This document shows, piece after piece, positions 7,752 through 15,568 of a stretch of DNA of 64,000 nt. Source of the stretch: a virus. A model generated the notes under the pieces. It did not search any database. It had not been told where the DNA came from and worked only from the letters and a program-made list of their open reading frames with translations. Location: IMG/VR virus record IMGVR_UViG_3300037258_001214, positions 30,376 to 94,375 of that record; one strand, 5' to 3'. Positions within the stretch are counted from its first letter, which is position 1. Every line of letters starts with the position of its first letter. The position numbers and the translations under genes were made by a program.

Positions 7752-9856
7752 TGAGCGACCCCATCCCCGATGGCGTGCCGGATCCGCCGGAACTGCACCT
7801 GGTGCCGCGTGACACCTCGTTCGAGCACGCGCTGGACGAGACCGCGCCCAAGCCCGAGCCGGTCCACGACGGCGACGGGATCGAGATCCCGAAGCTCGGC
7901 GGCGAGCGGCTGCCGCTGATCCCCGAGCACCTGAGGACGTGGAAGGGGATCCGCTCGACCGCGTGGAAGTACCTGGACGCGGCCGGGTTCCACGTCTCGT
8001 TCCACGCGCTCCGCTCGCCCGGGTACCTGGCCTTCTCGGCCTGGTGGGCCGTGGTCGGCGTGGTCCGCCTCGGCAAGCGGCAACTCGCCTGGTGGTGGGT
8101 GGCCGACCATAGCCACCTGCGGACCAAGCAGGTGCTTGACGGCAACTCGCCGGAGTACCGGAAGCTCACCTCGGACGTGCGGAAGATCCGGAGCTGGCGC
8201 GGCACCGTGCTCGGCGCCGAGCTGTTCGCCATCGTGCTCGCCCTGGTGCTCATCGCCGTCCTGGCCCCGTGGTGGGCGTGGCTCATCGTCGCCGCGGTGA
8301 CGATGCCGCCGCTGGCGCACGCGGGTCGGCCTGCGCACCGGCCGATCCTGCAGTCCGCGGTGACGACCCCGCTGGTCCGCAGGATCAGCACCGACGCGAT
8401 CGTCAGAGCCTACGAGCGGGCCGGGCTGTGCAGCACCGACCCGAAGAAGCCGGCCGACCACCTCGGGTTCGGATCGACCATGAGCCGCGACGCGCTGGAC
8501 AAGGGCAGCCAGGTCGTGGTCTACCTGCCGTACGGCGGGACGTTCGAGTCCGTGGTCAACGCCAGGACCAAGATCGCGTCGGGGCTGGACGTGGCTGAGG
8601 CGCAGGTCTACTTCACCCGGGATAAGAAGTCCGAGCGGCGTCACACGCTGCTGGTGCTCGATGAGGATCCGCTGGCCGAGCCTGCGGGCCGGACGCCGCT
8701 GCTGGACTGCAAGCAGCGGTCGGTGTGGGGAAAGATGCCGTTCGGCCTCGACCAGTTCGGCCGCCGGGTCGCGTTCTGCCTGATGTGGTATTCGATGCTG
8801 ATCGGGGCGCAGCCGAGGAAGGGCAAGACGTTCTCCGGCCGGCTCATCGCCCTGTTCTGCGCGCTGGACCCGTGGGTCAAGATCACCATCATCGACGGGC
8901 GCCAGTCGCCGGACTGGCTGCCATTCCGGTACGTCGCCCACCGCTACATCCGGGGCACCTTCCCGGGCCGGGACGGCGACCCGATCGAGCAGGCCCTCGA
9001 AGCACTGCGCGAGATCCGCCGCCACATCGACGAGGTGAACGACGAGCTGGCCACGCTGCCGGTGTCGCAGTGCCCGCAGGGCAAGCTGACCGAGCACCTG
9101 CACCGCACTAACCCGAAGCTGCGGGTGTGGCTGCTGATCATGGAGGAGTTCCAGGTCTATTTCGAGCTGGGAGACCAGAAGAAGAACAAGGAGTTCGCCC
9201 AGGTGCTGGCAGAGATCCAGGCCATGGGCCCTGCGGCTGGCGCCATCCTCGTGTCGCTGTCCCAGAAGCCCTCGGGTGTCGGCGCCGGCGACGTGCAGCG
9301 CCTGTTCAACCGGTTCCGTGACAACCACCAGCTCCGTTTCGGGTTGCGGTGCGCGAACCGGGACGTGTCCAACGCGATCCTCGGCAACGAGGCTTACGGC
9401 GAGGGCTACGACTGCTCGGGGCTGCCGCTGGGCGACGAGTACCGCGGCGTCGGCATCCTGTACGGCCTGACCGACGATGCCCCCACCGTGCGGACCTACC
9501 TCGCAGATGGCGAGGATGCCGAGGCCATCTGCCTGGCCGCGCGGAAGCTGCGCGAGAAACGCCGCACGCTGTCCGGGTACGCGCTCGGCGTCAAGGTCGA
9601 CGAGCCCGAGTCGGACATCGTGGCGGACCTGCTCGAGGTGACGGGCGGCGACGCTGGCTTGTGGTGGGAGACGGCGGCCGAGCGGCTGGCCGCCCGGTTC
9701 CCGATGCGGCACGCGGACGCGACCGCCGAGTCGGTAAGCGCCGCGGCCCGGGCCCGGGGCGTGCCGAGCGGCGACGTGCGGTGGCCGCCCGGGCGGGCCG
9801 GCACCAACCGCAAGGGGTGCAAGAAGACCGATCTAGCCGCCGCGGCACGGACGTGA
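7751..9856 (+). CDS. traB: FtsK/SpoIIIE-type DNA translocase, TraB-like
   Basis: A 701-residue membrane-anchored AAA+ DNA pump. Two adjacent hydrophobic segments lie at about residues 154-190. Walker A is 'GAQPRKGKT' (352-360) and Walker B 'LLIMEEF' (461-467), followed by 'SLSQKP' sensor-like and 'LRFGLRC' elements typical of TraB/TraSA proteins. In Streptomyces plasmids and AICEs such proteins form hexamers that move double-stranded DNA between mycelial compartments. ATG 7751 is preferred to GTG 7748 for SD spacing (GGAG, 7 nt). The C-terminal Arg/Lys-rich tail could be DNA-recognising. The symbol indicates family only. Confidence 0.9.
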   Translation: MSDPIPDGVPDPPELHLVPRDTSFEHALDETAPKPEPVHDGDGIEIPKLGGERLPLIPEHLRTWKGIRSTAWKYLDAAGFHVSFHALRSPGYLAFSAWWAVVGVVRLGKRQLAWWWVADHSHLRTKQVLDGNSPEYRKLTSDVRKIRSWRGTVLGAELFAIVLALVLIAVLAPWWAWLIVAAVTMPPLAHAGRPAHRPILQSAVTTPLVRRISTDAIVRAYERAGLCSTDPKKPADHLGFGSTMSRDALDKGSQVVVYLPYGGTFESVVNARTKIASGLDVAEAQVYFTRDKKSERRHTLLVLDEDPLAEPAGRTPLLDCKQRSVWGKMPFGLDQFGRRVAFCLMWYSMLIGAQPRKGKTFSGRLIALFCALDPWVKITIIDGRQSPDWLPFRYVAHRYIRGTFPGRDGDPIEQALEALREIRRHIDEVNDELATLPVSQCPQGKLTEHLHRTNPKLRVWLLIMEEFQVYFELGDQKKNKEFAQVLAEIQAMGPAAGAILVSLSQKPSGVGAGDVQRLFNRFRDNHQLRFGLRCANRDVSNAILGNEAYGEGYDCSGLPLGDEYRGVGILYGLTDDAPTVRTYLADGEDAEAICLAARKLREKRRTLSGYALGVKVDEPESDIVADLLEVTGGDAGLWWETAAERLAARFPMRHADATAESVSAAARARGVPSGDVRWPPGRAGTNRKGCKKTDLAAAART

Positions 9857-9953
9857 TGGCGCGGCACATGTGCCGCGTTGGCGCGGCACGCGCTGACCTG
9901 CGGGAACGTGATCGGGCGCGGCACATCGGCGTCTGTGCCGCGCCCGGTGCCGC
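9842..9953. repeat. GCGGCAC repeat cluster, candidate transfer (clt-like) locus
   Basis: Seven copies of GCGGCAC or its complement in 112 bp: forward at 9842, 9861, 9883 and 9918; reverse at 9870, 9935 and 9947. They include the palindrome GCGGCACATGTGCCGC (9861-9876) and a 12-bp stem (GGGCGCGGCACA at 9914-9925 and its complement at 9934-9945). No convincing gene lies between 9857 and 10027. TraB proteins recognise short repeated sequences at clt loci near traB, so this is a candidate for that or for an origin. Confidence 0.6.
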
Positions 9954-10027
9954 GCCTGGCTGGTGCTGTGACCTGCGGTTCCGCGCGGCGGTCGTGCTGA
10001 GCGGCGATGAGGAGGGGTCCGGACCCC

Positions 10028-10489
10028 ATGGGGTTGAAGCTGCGGGGGGTCGTCCGCTGCGGGCGGTGCGGGAAGGCCCGGGGTCGCACCCACCTGTGCA
10101 ACCCCGGCAGCCGCCGACGCAGGCGCACGACCCTGCAGAACCCGGTCACGTGGGAGTGCTCGACCTGCCACAAGACGCGAGGCCTGGCGCACACGTGCGC
10201 GCCCCGCTCGGACTTCAAGGCCCGCAAGCGGAAAGCTGCGACGGCCGAGCGGCGCCGCAAGAAGAAGGCCGCCACCGCGCGGCGGGCCGCCAGGCGCAAG
10301 CAGGCCGCAGCCGAGCGGCGCGCCCGGGAAAAGGCCCGCAAGAAGACCGCCCCCAAGTCGCGGCCGCGACCGCGAGGCGATGGTCACGAGCCGGGGGCGT
10401 GCGGCGACCGGGACTGCCCCAGGTACGGCTGCAAGGCGTATTTCCAGGGCGTCGAGGACTGCCCGCTGCCCCACGACGGAGGAGGCTGA
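10028..10489 (+). CDS. Zinc-finger basic protein
   Basis: A 153-residue protein. The N-terminal part has paired CxxC motifs ('RCGRC', 'ECSTC'). A long Lys/Arg/Ala-rich helix (about residues 75-120) and a C-terminal Cys cluster ('ACGDRDCPRYGC') follow. Probably a zinc- and nucleic-acid-binding protein. ATG 10028 is chosen because GAGGAGGGG lies 9 nt upstream. It follows the repeat cluster and sits in the transfer-gene operon. Confidence 0.65.
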   Translation: MGLKLRGVVRCGRCGKARGRTHLCNPGSRRRRRTTLQNPVTWECSTCHKTRGLAHTCAPRSDFKARKRKAATAERRRKKKAATARRAARRKQAAAERRAREKARKKTAPKSRPRPRGDGHEPGACGDRDCPRYGCKAYFQGVEDCPLPHDGGG

Positions 10490-10490
10490 C

Positions 10491-10781
10491 GTGCACGTCC
10501 TGCACCTGATCGCCCTCGGCCTGGTCTTCATCGCCGGCCGGGGGGTCTTCCTGTACTTCAGGCCCTGGCGTCCGTGCCGGTGGTGCCGTCCGGGCGGACT
10601 TCTCGGCGGCAGCCTGCTGGCGCAGATGGCCGGGCACCGGCCGGAGCAGCGCAAGCGCGGGCGCCACTGCTGGCGGTGCAAGGGCAAGGGCAAGAAGGAA
10701 ACGCGCCGGTGGGGTGCGTGGCACGTCCACAAGGTCAAGGACTCGCTGATCCGGGCGTGGCAAGAACGGGGACTGGACTGA
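10491..10781 (+). CDS. Small membrane protein with zinc-ribbon
   Basis: A 96-residue protein starting at GTG 10491 behind GGAGGA. It has an N-terminal hydrophobic helix ('VLHLIALGLVFIAGRGVFLYF') and two CxxC knuckles ('CRWC' and 'CWRC') in a basic background. The last base pair overlaps the next gene (TGATG). Likely an AICE/Spd-type accessory protein; function not assigned. Confidence 0.65.
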   Translation: MHVLHLIALGLVFIAGRGVFLYFRPWRPCRWCRPGGLLGGSLLAQMAGHRPEQRKRGRHCWRCKGKGKKETRRWGAWHVHKVKDSLIRAWQERGLD

Positions 10782-11185
10782 TGGCGCGCGGCGCCTGGAA
10801 AGGATCCGGCACCTGGGAGACCAGCGGCCCGGATCTGCGCGTCATCCTCCTGGTCGCCGTGGTCGCGGTGCTCGGCGGCTCCGGTGCCGCCGTCGCGATA
10901 GCGACGACGCTGCTCACGATCCTCATCGTCGCCGCTGTCGTCGCGGTAGCCGCCGTCGCCGTGACCCTGTGGCTGATCTGGCGCTTCTCGGGCAGCCGCG
11001 GCATGGTTACCCGCCCGGCCCCCCCGTCCGTGACCGCGACCGCGAGACCGCAGGTCACCCAGGCGACGGCCCGCGCGATCGAGAATCACGTCCACTACCA
11101 CGTCCACGTCGGCGAGCACGATGCCGCCGCCGTGCGCGCCGTGCTCCCCGGAACGGCCGGGGACGCCATCACCGAAGGGAACTGA
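10781..11185 (+). CDS. SpdB-like membrane protein
   Basis: A 134-residue protein with two tightly spaced hydrophobic segments (about residues 20-44 and 46-70) and a soluble tail containing 'ENHVHYHVHVGEHDAAAVRAVL'. This resembles SpdB-type plasmid-spread proteins of Streptomyces by layout (two TM, next to traB and DUF2637 genes). Coupled to the upstream gene by TGATG. Confidence 0.6.
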   Translation: MARGAWKGSGTWETSGPDLRVILLVAVVAVLGGSGAAVAIATTLLTILIVAAVVAVAAVAVTLWLIWRFSGSRGMVTRPAPPSVTATARPQVTQATARAIENHVHYHVHVGEHDAAAVRAVLPGTAGDAITEGN

Positions 11186-11187
11186 CC

Positions 11188-11814
11188 ATGGGCTGGGCAG
11201 TCGGATTCGACAGCAGATGGAACCGTGACATCGGGTACGGCGTACCTGCGACCTGCGACCGGCCGCGCTGCGGTGAGGTCATTGATCGCGGGCTGAGCTA
11301 CGTCTGCGGCGGCGAGCCGTACGGCGGGGAGCGTGGCTGCGGCCTGTACTTCTGCGAGCGGCATCTGGCCGGGTCGCGGAAGTCGGGAGACCGCTTTGTG
11401 CCGGTGTGCGGTCGCTGCGACAAGAACCGGGCGCCGTACGACCCGACGCCGGACGTCCGCGAATGGATCGAGCGGAAGCTGACCGACGAGTCGTGGGGCA
11501 CCTGGCGGGACGAGAATCCCGAGGCGGTCGCGGTCATGAAGGCGGCGGTCAGCGACCAGCAAGGAGGACTGACCGTGTACAAGCTGTACCGCGACGAGAC
11601 CGCATGCGATAGCGACGACTTCGGGCCGCCGCACGGCGAGTACCTGACCCTCGCCCTGGCGATGGTAGCTACCGGGCTGCCCGTCAGCGCCTGGCAGACG
11701 AGCAAGCACTGCCCGGATGAGATCTTCACCTGCAAGCCCGGCTCAGCCGGCGTGGACTGGCAGCTGCTCGCCCCCGGCGCTGCTGCCGAGTTCGCCGCGA
11801 TGAAGGCTGCGTGA
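11188..11814 (+). CDS. Hypothetical Cys-rich protein
   Basis: A 208-residue soluble protein not assigned to a known family. The N-terminal 75 residues contain about eight cysteines in CxxxC/CxxC spacing ('CDRPRCGEVI', 'CGLYFCERH', 'VCGRCDKN'), suggesting a treble-clef zinc domain. The rest is acidic, with 'SAWQTSKHCPDEIF'. It overlaps the DUF2637 gene by GTGA. Confidence 0.6.
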   Translation: MGWAVGFDSRWNRDIGYGVPATCDRPRCGEVIDRGLSYVCGGEPYGGERGCGLYFCERHLAGSRKSGDRFVPVCGRCDKNRAPYDPTPDVREWIERKLTDESWGTWRDENPEAVAVMKAAVSDQQGGLTVYKLYRDETACDSDDFGPPHGEYLTLALAMVATGLPVSAWQTSKHCPDEIFTCKPGSAGVDWQLLAPGAAAEFAAMKAA

Positions 11815-12764
11815 CCCGTCCGGCCGACTCGAAGAACGGGGCCCCGATGCTGATGCGACTCCCGCAATTCCGTCTCCGCCTGCGCCGCAGGAACCGGCCG
11901 CAGCCGGACGCGCCTCGTATCGTCCTGCGGTGGGACCGCCCGGCCATCATCGCCGCGCAGCCGGTCGCCGTCGTCGCCGCTGTTGCGGGGGCCGTCAGCT
12001 ACTCGCACATCGTGGCGCTCGGCCTGCGCGTCGGCCAGGATTCTGCGGACGCGCACCTGCTGCCGGTCTCGGTCGACGGCCTCATCATCGCGGGGTCGGT
12101 CATCATCATGTGCGGGTCGCTGCTCGGCTGGGTCGGCGTGGTCCTGGGCGTGGCCGCAACCCTGTTCGCGAACGTCGAGGCCGGCCTGCCGCACGGCGCG
12201 CTGTCGGCCGCCGTGTCGGCGTGGCCCGCGTTCGCGTTCACTTGTGCCAGCTTCATGCTCGAGCGGTGGCTGAAATCGCAGGCCGGCCGTACTGCCGGGC
12301 CGCCGCCCGAAGTGGCCGCGCTGCACGCGCAGGTGGACGAGCTGCGGGCGCAGGCAACCGCAGAAATCACCGGCCTGCGGAGCGAAACGGAGGCGGTCCG
12401 GAGCGAGCTGGAGACCGCAGAAACGGCCCGCAGCGAAGCTGAGTTGCGGACCGCGGAAGCTGAGGCGCAAACCGCAGAAACCGCCCGCAGGCTGGCCGCC
12501 GCGCTGAAGGCGATTTCGGACCGCAGGGACCCGCAGAAAAACCGCAGCCGCGAACCGAAACCAGGCACCGGAACCGGGCGCCCCGCACCCGCAATTGCGG
12601 TCGCTAAAGCACGCGAGATCCTGGCCGCAGACCCGGATATCGCCGGGGCGAAACTCGGCGAGCTCGTCGGCCGCAGCGGCCGGTGGGGTGAGGCCTTCAA
12701 GAAAGAGCACGGCACCGCAACCGCGAACGGCACCTGGGGCGAGATGGCCGGGGCGTCATCGTGA
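11811..12764 (+). CDS. DUF2637 membrane protein with C-terminal coiled coil and HTH-like end
   Basis: A 317-residue protein. Residues about 45-150 hold four hydrophobic segments with the DUF2637 signature ('YSHIVALG', 'LLPVSVDGLIIAGS'). Residues about 160-250 form an Ala/Glu/Arg heptad-rich coiled coil. The last 60 residues ('AREILAADPDIAGAKLGELVGRSGRWGEAF') look like a winged HTH. This domain order is common in actinomycete plasmid and ICE proteins encoded beside traB. It probably acts in the membrane during transfer or regulation; the exact role is unknown. Confidence 0.8.
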   Translation: MTRPADSKNGAPMLMRLPQFRLRLRRRNRPQPDAPRIVLRWDRPAIIAAQPVAVVAAVAGAVSYSHIVALGLRVGQDSADAHLLPVSVDGLIIAGSVIIMCGSLLGWVGVVLGVAATLFANVEAGLPHGALSAAVSAWPAFAFTCASFMLERWLKSQAGRTAGPPPEVAALHAQVDELRAQATAEITGLRSETEAVRSELETAETARSEAELRTAEAEAQTAETARRLAAALKAISDRRDPQKNRSREPKPGTGTGRPAPAIAVAKAREILAADPDIAGAKLGELVGRSGRWGEAFKKEHGTATANGTWGEMAGASS

Positions 12765-13048
12765 CCGGCCCGGCCCTGGAAGGATCTCCGGATATGAGCA
12801 CATGCCAGGCGGAATCGCTGGACGGCCACGCGCACACCGGGGATGTCACCGAGTACGCGGGCATCTGCGTGCGGGGCCACGAGCGGCGCGGGCTGCTCTG
12901 CGGCGCGTGCGCCAGGCCGCTGCGCGACCGGGGGCCCGTGGCGGTGACGTGCGCCGAGTGCCCCGATGATGACCCCCGGCCGCGTGTTCTCGTGCTGGCC
13001 GAAGTCTGGGACGAGTACAGGGCGGGGCTCCCCGTCCCGGATCTGTGA
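12761..13048 (+). CDS. Small zinc-binding protein
   Basis: A 95-residue protein with Cys pairs ('LLCGACARPL' and 'VTCAEC'), consistent with a zinc ribbon. GTG 12761 overlaps the DUF2637 stop (GTGA); an internal ATG at 12794 is an alternative start. The stop overlaps the next start (TGATG). Function unknown. Confidence 0.6.
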   Translation: MTGPALEGSPDMSTCQAESLDGHAHTGDVTEYAGICVRGHERRGLLCGACARPLRDRGPVAVTCAECPDDDPRPRVLVLAEVWDEYRAGLPVPDL

Positions 13049-13194
13049 TGATCGGCCGCACCTACCTTGAGCGCGGCCGGCCGGTCGTCGTGCTGGTCCG
13101 CTGGGCCGGGAAAGGCCCGCGCAACGTCCTGATCCGCCGCGAGGACGGCCAGCTGGTCGTGCGCCCGTTCCGCGGGTTGCGCCTGCCCCGGTAG
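13048..13194 (+). CDS. Very small conserved AICE-type protein
   Basis: A 48-residue basic protein: 'MIGRTYLERGRPVVVLVRW', then 'RNVLIRREDG' and 'VVRPFRGLR'. I recall similar short proteins at the end of conjugative-element operons in actinomycetes. The ATG overlaps the previous stop (TGATG). A beta-rich fold is likely; role unknown. Confidence 0.6.
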   Translation: MIGRTYLERGRPVVVLVRWAGKGPRNVLIRREDGQLVVRPFRGLRLPR

Positions 13195-13255
13195 GCTTAG
13201 CTCAGGCCGTTCGGTCACCCCTTTCCGCTGCTCAACCCTGATCGGTGAGTGCTCC

Positions 13256-13423
13256 GTGCTGTCCCCGCACAACCTCCTCGTCGCCGCGATCTTCATCCCT
13301 TACATGATCATGATGGGCACCCTGTTCGCCTACATCTGCTGGACCGGGCGCGAGCAGTCCGGGCGGGACCAGGACGACGCCGATGACGAGGCCGAGCCGC
13401 GCAGCCTGCCGCTGGCTGCGTGA
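13256..13423 (+). CDS. Small single-pass membrane protein
   Basis: A 55-residue reading frame starting at GTG 13256: a hydrophobic segment ('LLVAAIFIPYMIMMGTLFAYICW') followed by a very acidic tail ('DQDDADDEAE'). Composition and codon bias look coding. It lies just before the first leader element. Function unknown; possibly an accessory membrane protein of the transfer or lysis modules. Confidence 0.5.
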   Translation: MLSPHNLLVAAIFIPYMIMMGTLFAYICWTGREQSGRDQDDADDEAEPRSLPLAA

Positions 13424-13452
13424 CCGGGCGTTACGCTGTCATCAGGCACCCC

Positions 13453-13490
13453 GCCGCTACGGCCAGGGGCGCCACTTCGCCCGCAACGGG
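13453..13490 (+). promoter_or_regulatory. Tandem-hairpin leader, site A (before endolysin)
   Basis: GCCG-CTA-CGGC (13453-13463), 16 nt, then CCCG-CAA-CGGG (13480-13490), 27 nt before the endolysin start. First member of the recurrent leader family in this window. Confidence 0.65.
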
Positions 13491-13517
13491 ACCGCACGAC
13501 CCGCATGCGAGGCGAGG

Positions 13518-14306
13518 ATGACCGTTCCCGGCAAGCTCCAGGTCGACACAGGCACCGGCCACGTCACCGGCCCGGCGAGGATCTCGTTCAGCTCGCCGTT
13601 CCCGGTGCCGAACGGGGGCTGGGGCAGCGGCGCCATGATGGGCGTCGTCATGCACACCGAGGTGGGCGACAACCCGGGCACCGAGTCATGGTTCGAGAAC
13701 CCGGCCGCTCAGGCCTCAGCGGACTTCGCGGTCGCCCAGGACGGCTCGATCGTCCAGATGGGCCCGGTCGGCAAGGGATGGGTGGCGTGGGCCGAAGCGA
13801 ACGGCAACCGCGCGTGGTACTCGATCGAGCACGCCGATGACGGCCACCCGGCCAACCCGCTGACCGCCGCGCAGATCACCGCGAGCGCACAGCTCGTCGA
13901 GGTGCTGGCGCGGTTCGCCGGCTTCCCGCTCCAGGTCAGCGACAGCACCAGCGTGAAGGGCTACGGCTGGCACGGGATGGGCGGCCAGGCGTGGGGCGGA
14001 CACCTGAACTGCCCCGGCGACGTCCGCAAGGCCCAGCGGCCCCAGATCATCGCGCTGGCCATGGCCATCCGCCAGGGCGGGCAGCCCGCGGCGTCCGTCC
14101 GCGAGTGGACCACGGCGGGCATGTCGTCGCTGGCCCAGCTGGCACAGCAGGAGCACACCGAGCCTTCGACGATCCTGCGCCTGACCGCCCAGCACGCGCC
14201 CGTCTACCCGGGCCCGGTGGCCGCGTGGCTCAACGCCGTGTTCGCGGGCACCGCCGACCCGTCCAAGCCGATGCCAGCCGGACTGGCCCTGTACCTGCCC
14301 GCCTGA
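13518..14306 (+). CDS. Endolysin: N-acetylmuramoyl-L-alanine amidase (PGRP/Amidase_2)
   Basis: A 262-residue endolysin. Residues about 20-170 form a zinc amidase of the PGRP/T7-lysozyme type, with 'VVMHTEVG' (H46), 'WYSIEHAD' and 'GGHLNCPGD' (H162, C165) as likely Zn ligands. It would cut the amide bond between muramic acid and the peptide stem. The C-terminal 80 residues ('TAGMSSLAQLAQQEHTEPSTILRLTA') resemble a LysM-like or cell-wall-binding module. ATG 13518 follows a GCGAGG site; the upstream open codons fall in the leader. The holin follows directly. Confidence 0.85.
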   Translation: MTVPGKLQVDTGTGHVTGPARISFSSPFPVPNGGWGSGAMMGVVMHTEVGDNPGTESWFENPAAQASADFAVAQDGSIVQMGPVGKGWVAWAEANGNRAWYSIEHADDGHPANPLTAAQITASAQLVEVLARFAGFPLQVSDSTSVKGYGWHGMGGQAWGGHLNCPGDVRKAQRPQIIALAMAIRQGGQPAASVREWTTAGMSSLAQLAQQEHTEPSTILRLTAQHAPVYPGPVAAWLNAVFAGTADPSKPMPAGLALYLPA

Positions 14307-14316
14307 GGAGCCCGAG

Positions 14317-14547
14317 ATGACCTCACCTGTTGCCCCCGTCGAGACCAAGACCGCCGCCGCAGCGTCCGTGAGCACCGTCACAGGCGTGATCACGTGGATG
14401 CTGGTCAGCTACATCCCGGCCTGGCACGCGGGCATCCCCGCGCCGCTGGCGACCTTCCTGCCGTTCATCGTCGCCAGCGTCCTGGGAGCGGCTTCGGGCT
14501 GGCTGGCTCCGCACACGCCGCGCCCGGCCGTCCCGCCCGCGTCATGA
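14317..14547 (+). CDS. Probable holin
   Basis: A 76-residue protein with two hydrophobic segments (about residues 20-40 and 45-66) and a short Pro-rich C-terminus, directly downstream of the endolysin and overlapping the next gene by ATGA. Size, topology and position fit a class II-type holin that lets the endolysin reach the wall. No sequence signature proves it. Confidence 0.7.
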   Translation: MTSPVAPVETKTAAAASVSTVTGVITWMLVSYIPAWHAGIPAPLATFLPFIVASVLGAASGWLAPHTPRPAVPPAS

Positions 14548-14912
14548 CCCGCTGGGGTGCCTATGTCGAGCAGCGCCTTGGCGAGCTGGAGCGCGGCGAA
14601 GGCGACTATACCGAGCTGAAGCAGCCATCGGCGGCGACCGTGGCGCACGCTCGCAAGGTAGCCGCCGAGACGTTCCGCGACACCACGCCGACGCCTTCAG
14701 TGGTGCCCACGGCAGATGGCGGGATCGACTTCGCGTGGCACAAGAACGGCTACGACGTCGAGATCACCGTCACGGAGACCGAAGCGGACATCTGGGCCCG
14801 GCAGCGCGCTACCGGCGAGGAGTGGGCGAGCCCGCTTCCCGATCACGACCGGTGCTGCGTCCCTCGCGTCCTCGACGCGCTGGAGGCGACCGGGGTAGAA
14901 CGCACCGGCTGA
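14544..14912 (+). CDS. Hypothetical protein of lysis region
   Basis: A 122-residue soluble acidic protein: a helical N-terminus ('YVEQRLGELERGEGDYTELKQ') and a beta-rich core ('YDVEITVTETEADIW'). Similar short proteins sit near endolysins in actinophages. It is coupled to the holin gene by ATGA. No function assigned. Confidence 0.55.
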   Translation: MTRWGAYVEQRLGELERGEGDYTELKQPSAATVAHARKVAAETFRDTTPTPSVVPTADGGIDFAWHKNGYDVEITVTETEADIWARQRATGEEWASPLPDHDRCCVPRVLDALEATGVERTG

Positions 14913-14948
14913 CATCCGTACCATACTGACCAGCACCACCCTGTACCA

Positions 14949-14983
14949 GCGCCGCAACAGCGCCAGCGCAATCCCGGAACGGG
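14949..14983 (+). promoter_or_regulatory. Tandem-hairpin leader, site B (before terminase genes)
   Basis: A 4-bp stem with a CGCAACA loop (GCGC...GCGC, 14949-14963), 9 nt, then CCCG-GAA-CGGG (14973-14983). A further CATTG/CAATG inverted repeat (14989-15005) lies between it and the terminase small-subunit start. Confidence 0.6.
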
Positions 14984-15070
14984 AGATCCATTGGCACCAT
15001 CAATGGCTCCCGCACGGGGATGCCGCCGACGTCGCAGTGCGCGATTCCTCGCGTGCGCGCACGAGGGCAT

Positions 15071-15568
15071 ATGAGCGCCCCGCCTCTTACCGATGCCGAG
15101 CGCGCCAGGATCCGCGAACTCCACGCACAGGGAATGTCGGCGAGCGCGATCGGCCGGGAGATCGGCCGCAGTCAGGGTGCCGTCTCCAAGAACGCCGCAG
15201 CCATGGGACTGTCGTTCGACCGCGCCCAGACCAAGGCGGCCACCGGGGCGAACGTGGCCGACAGCGCGGCGCGGCGGGCTGAGACGTCGCGGCGGTTCCT
15301 GGAGAAGGCCAACGACCTGCTCGACCAGATGGACGGCCCGTTCGTGGCCTACAACTTCGGCGGCAAGGAGAACAGCTACAACGAGCACGAGTTCGAGAAG
15401 CCGCCCGTTGACGCGCTGCGGACGCTGGTGCAGGCCGCGGCGACCGCGTTCGACAGGCATATGGCCCAGGACCGGCACGACGCGGCCGGCGAGGAGGGCG
15501 GCTCGGCTGTCGACCAGTGGCTGCGGATGATGATGGGCGGCAACTCCCCGGCCGGCGGGACCCCCTGA
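15071..15568 (+). CDS. terS: Terminase small subunit-like HTH protein
   Basis: A 165-residue protein with an N-terminal HTH ('DAERARIRELHAQGMSASAIGREIGRSQGAVSKNAAAMG', key parts only) and a helical C-terminal part ('RRFLEKANDLLDQMDGPF'). HTH plus helical oligomerisation region directly upstream of TerL fits a small terminase that recognises packaging DNA. Its stop overlaps the TerL start (TGATG). ATG 15020 in frame is an alternative start. Confidence 0.7.
   Translation: MSAPPLTDAERARIRELHAQGMSASAIGREIGRSQGAVSKNAAAMGLSFDRAQTKAATGANVADSAARRAETSRRFLEKANDLLDQMDGPFVAYNFGGKENSYNEHEFEKPPVDALRTLVQAAATAFDRHMAQDRHDAAGEEGGSAVDQWLRMMMGGNSPAGGTP

Noticed and set aside
6716-9712. 998-codon open frame on the minus strand opposite the TraB gene
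   Set aside because: It is a mirror of the codon bias of whiB and traB in high-GC DNA; its product is His/Arg/Pro/Val-rich without motifs, whereas the plus strand has full TraB signatures.
14991-15074. 27-codon TTG-initiated leader peptide before the terminase small subunit
   Set aside because: It overlaps terS by ATGA and has a weak SD, but the Arg-rich product and TTG start are too weak to call a gene.
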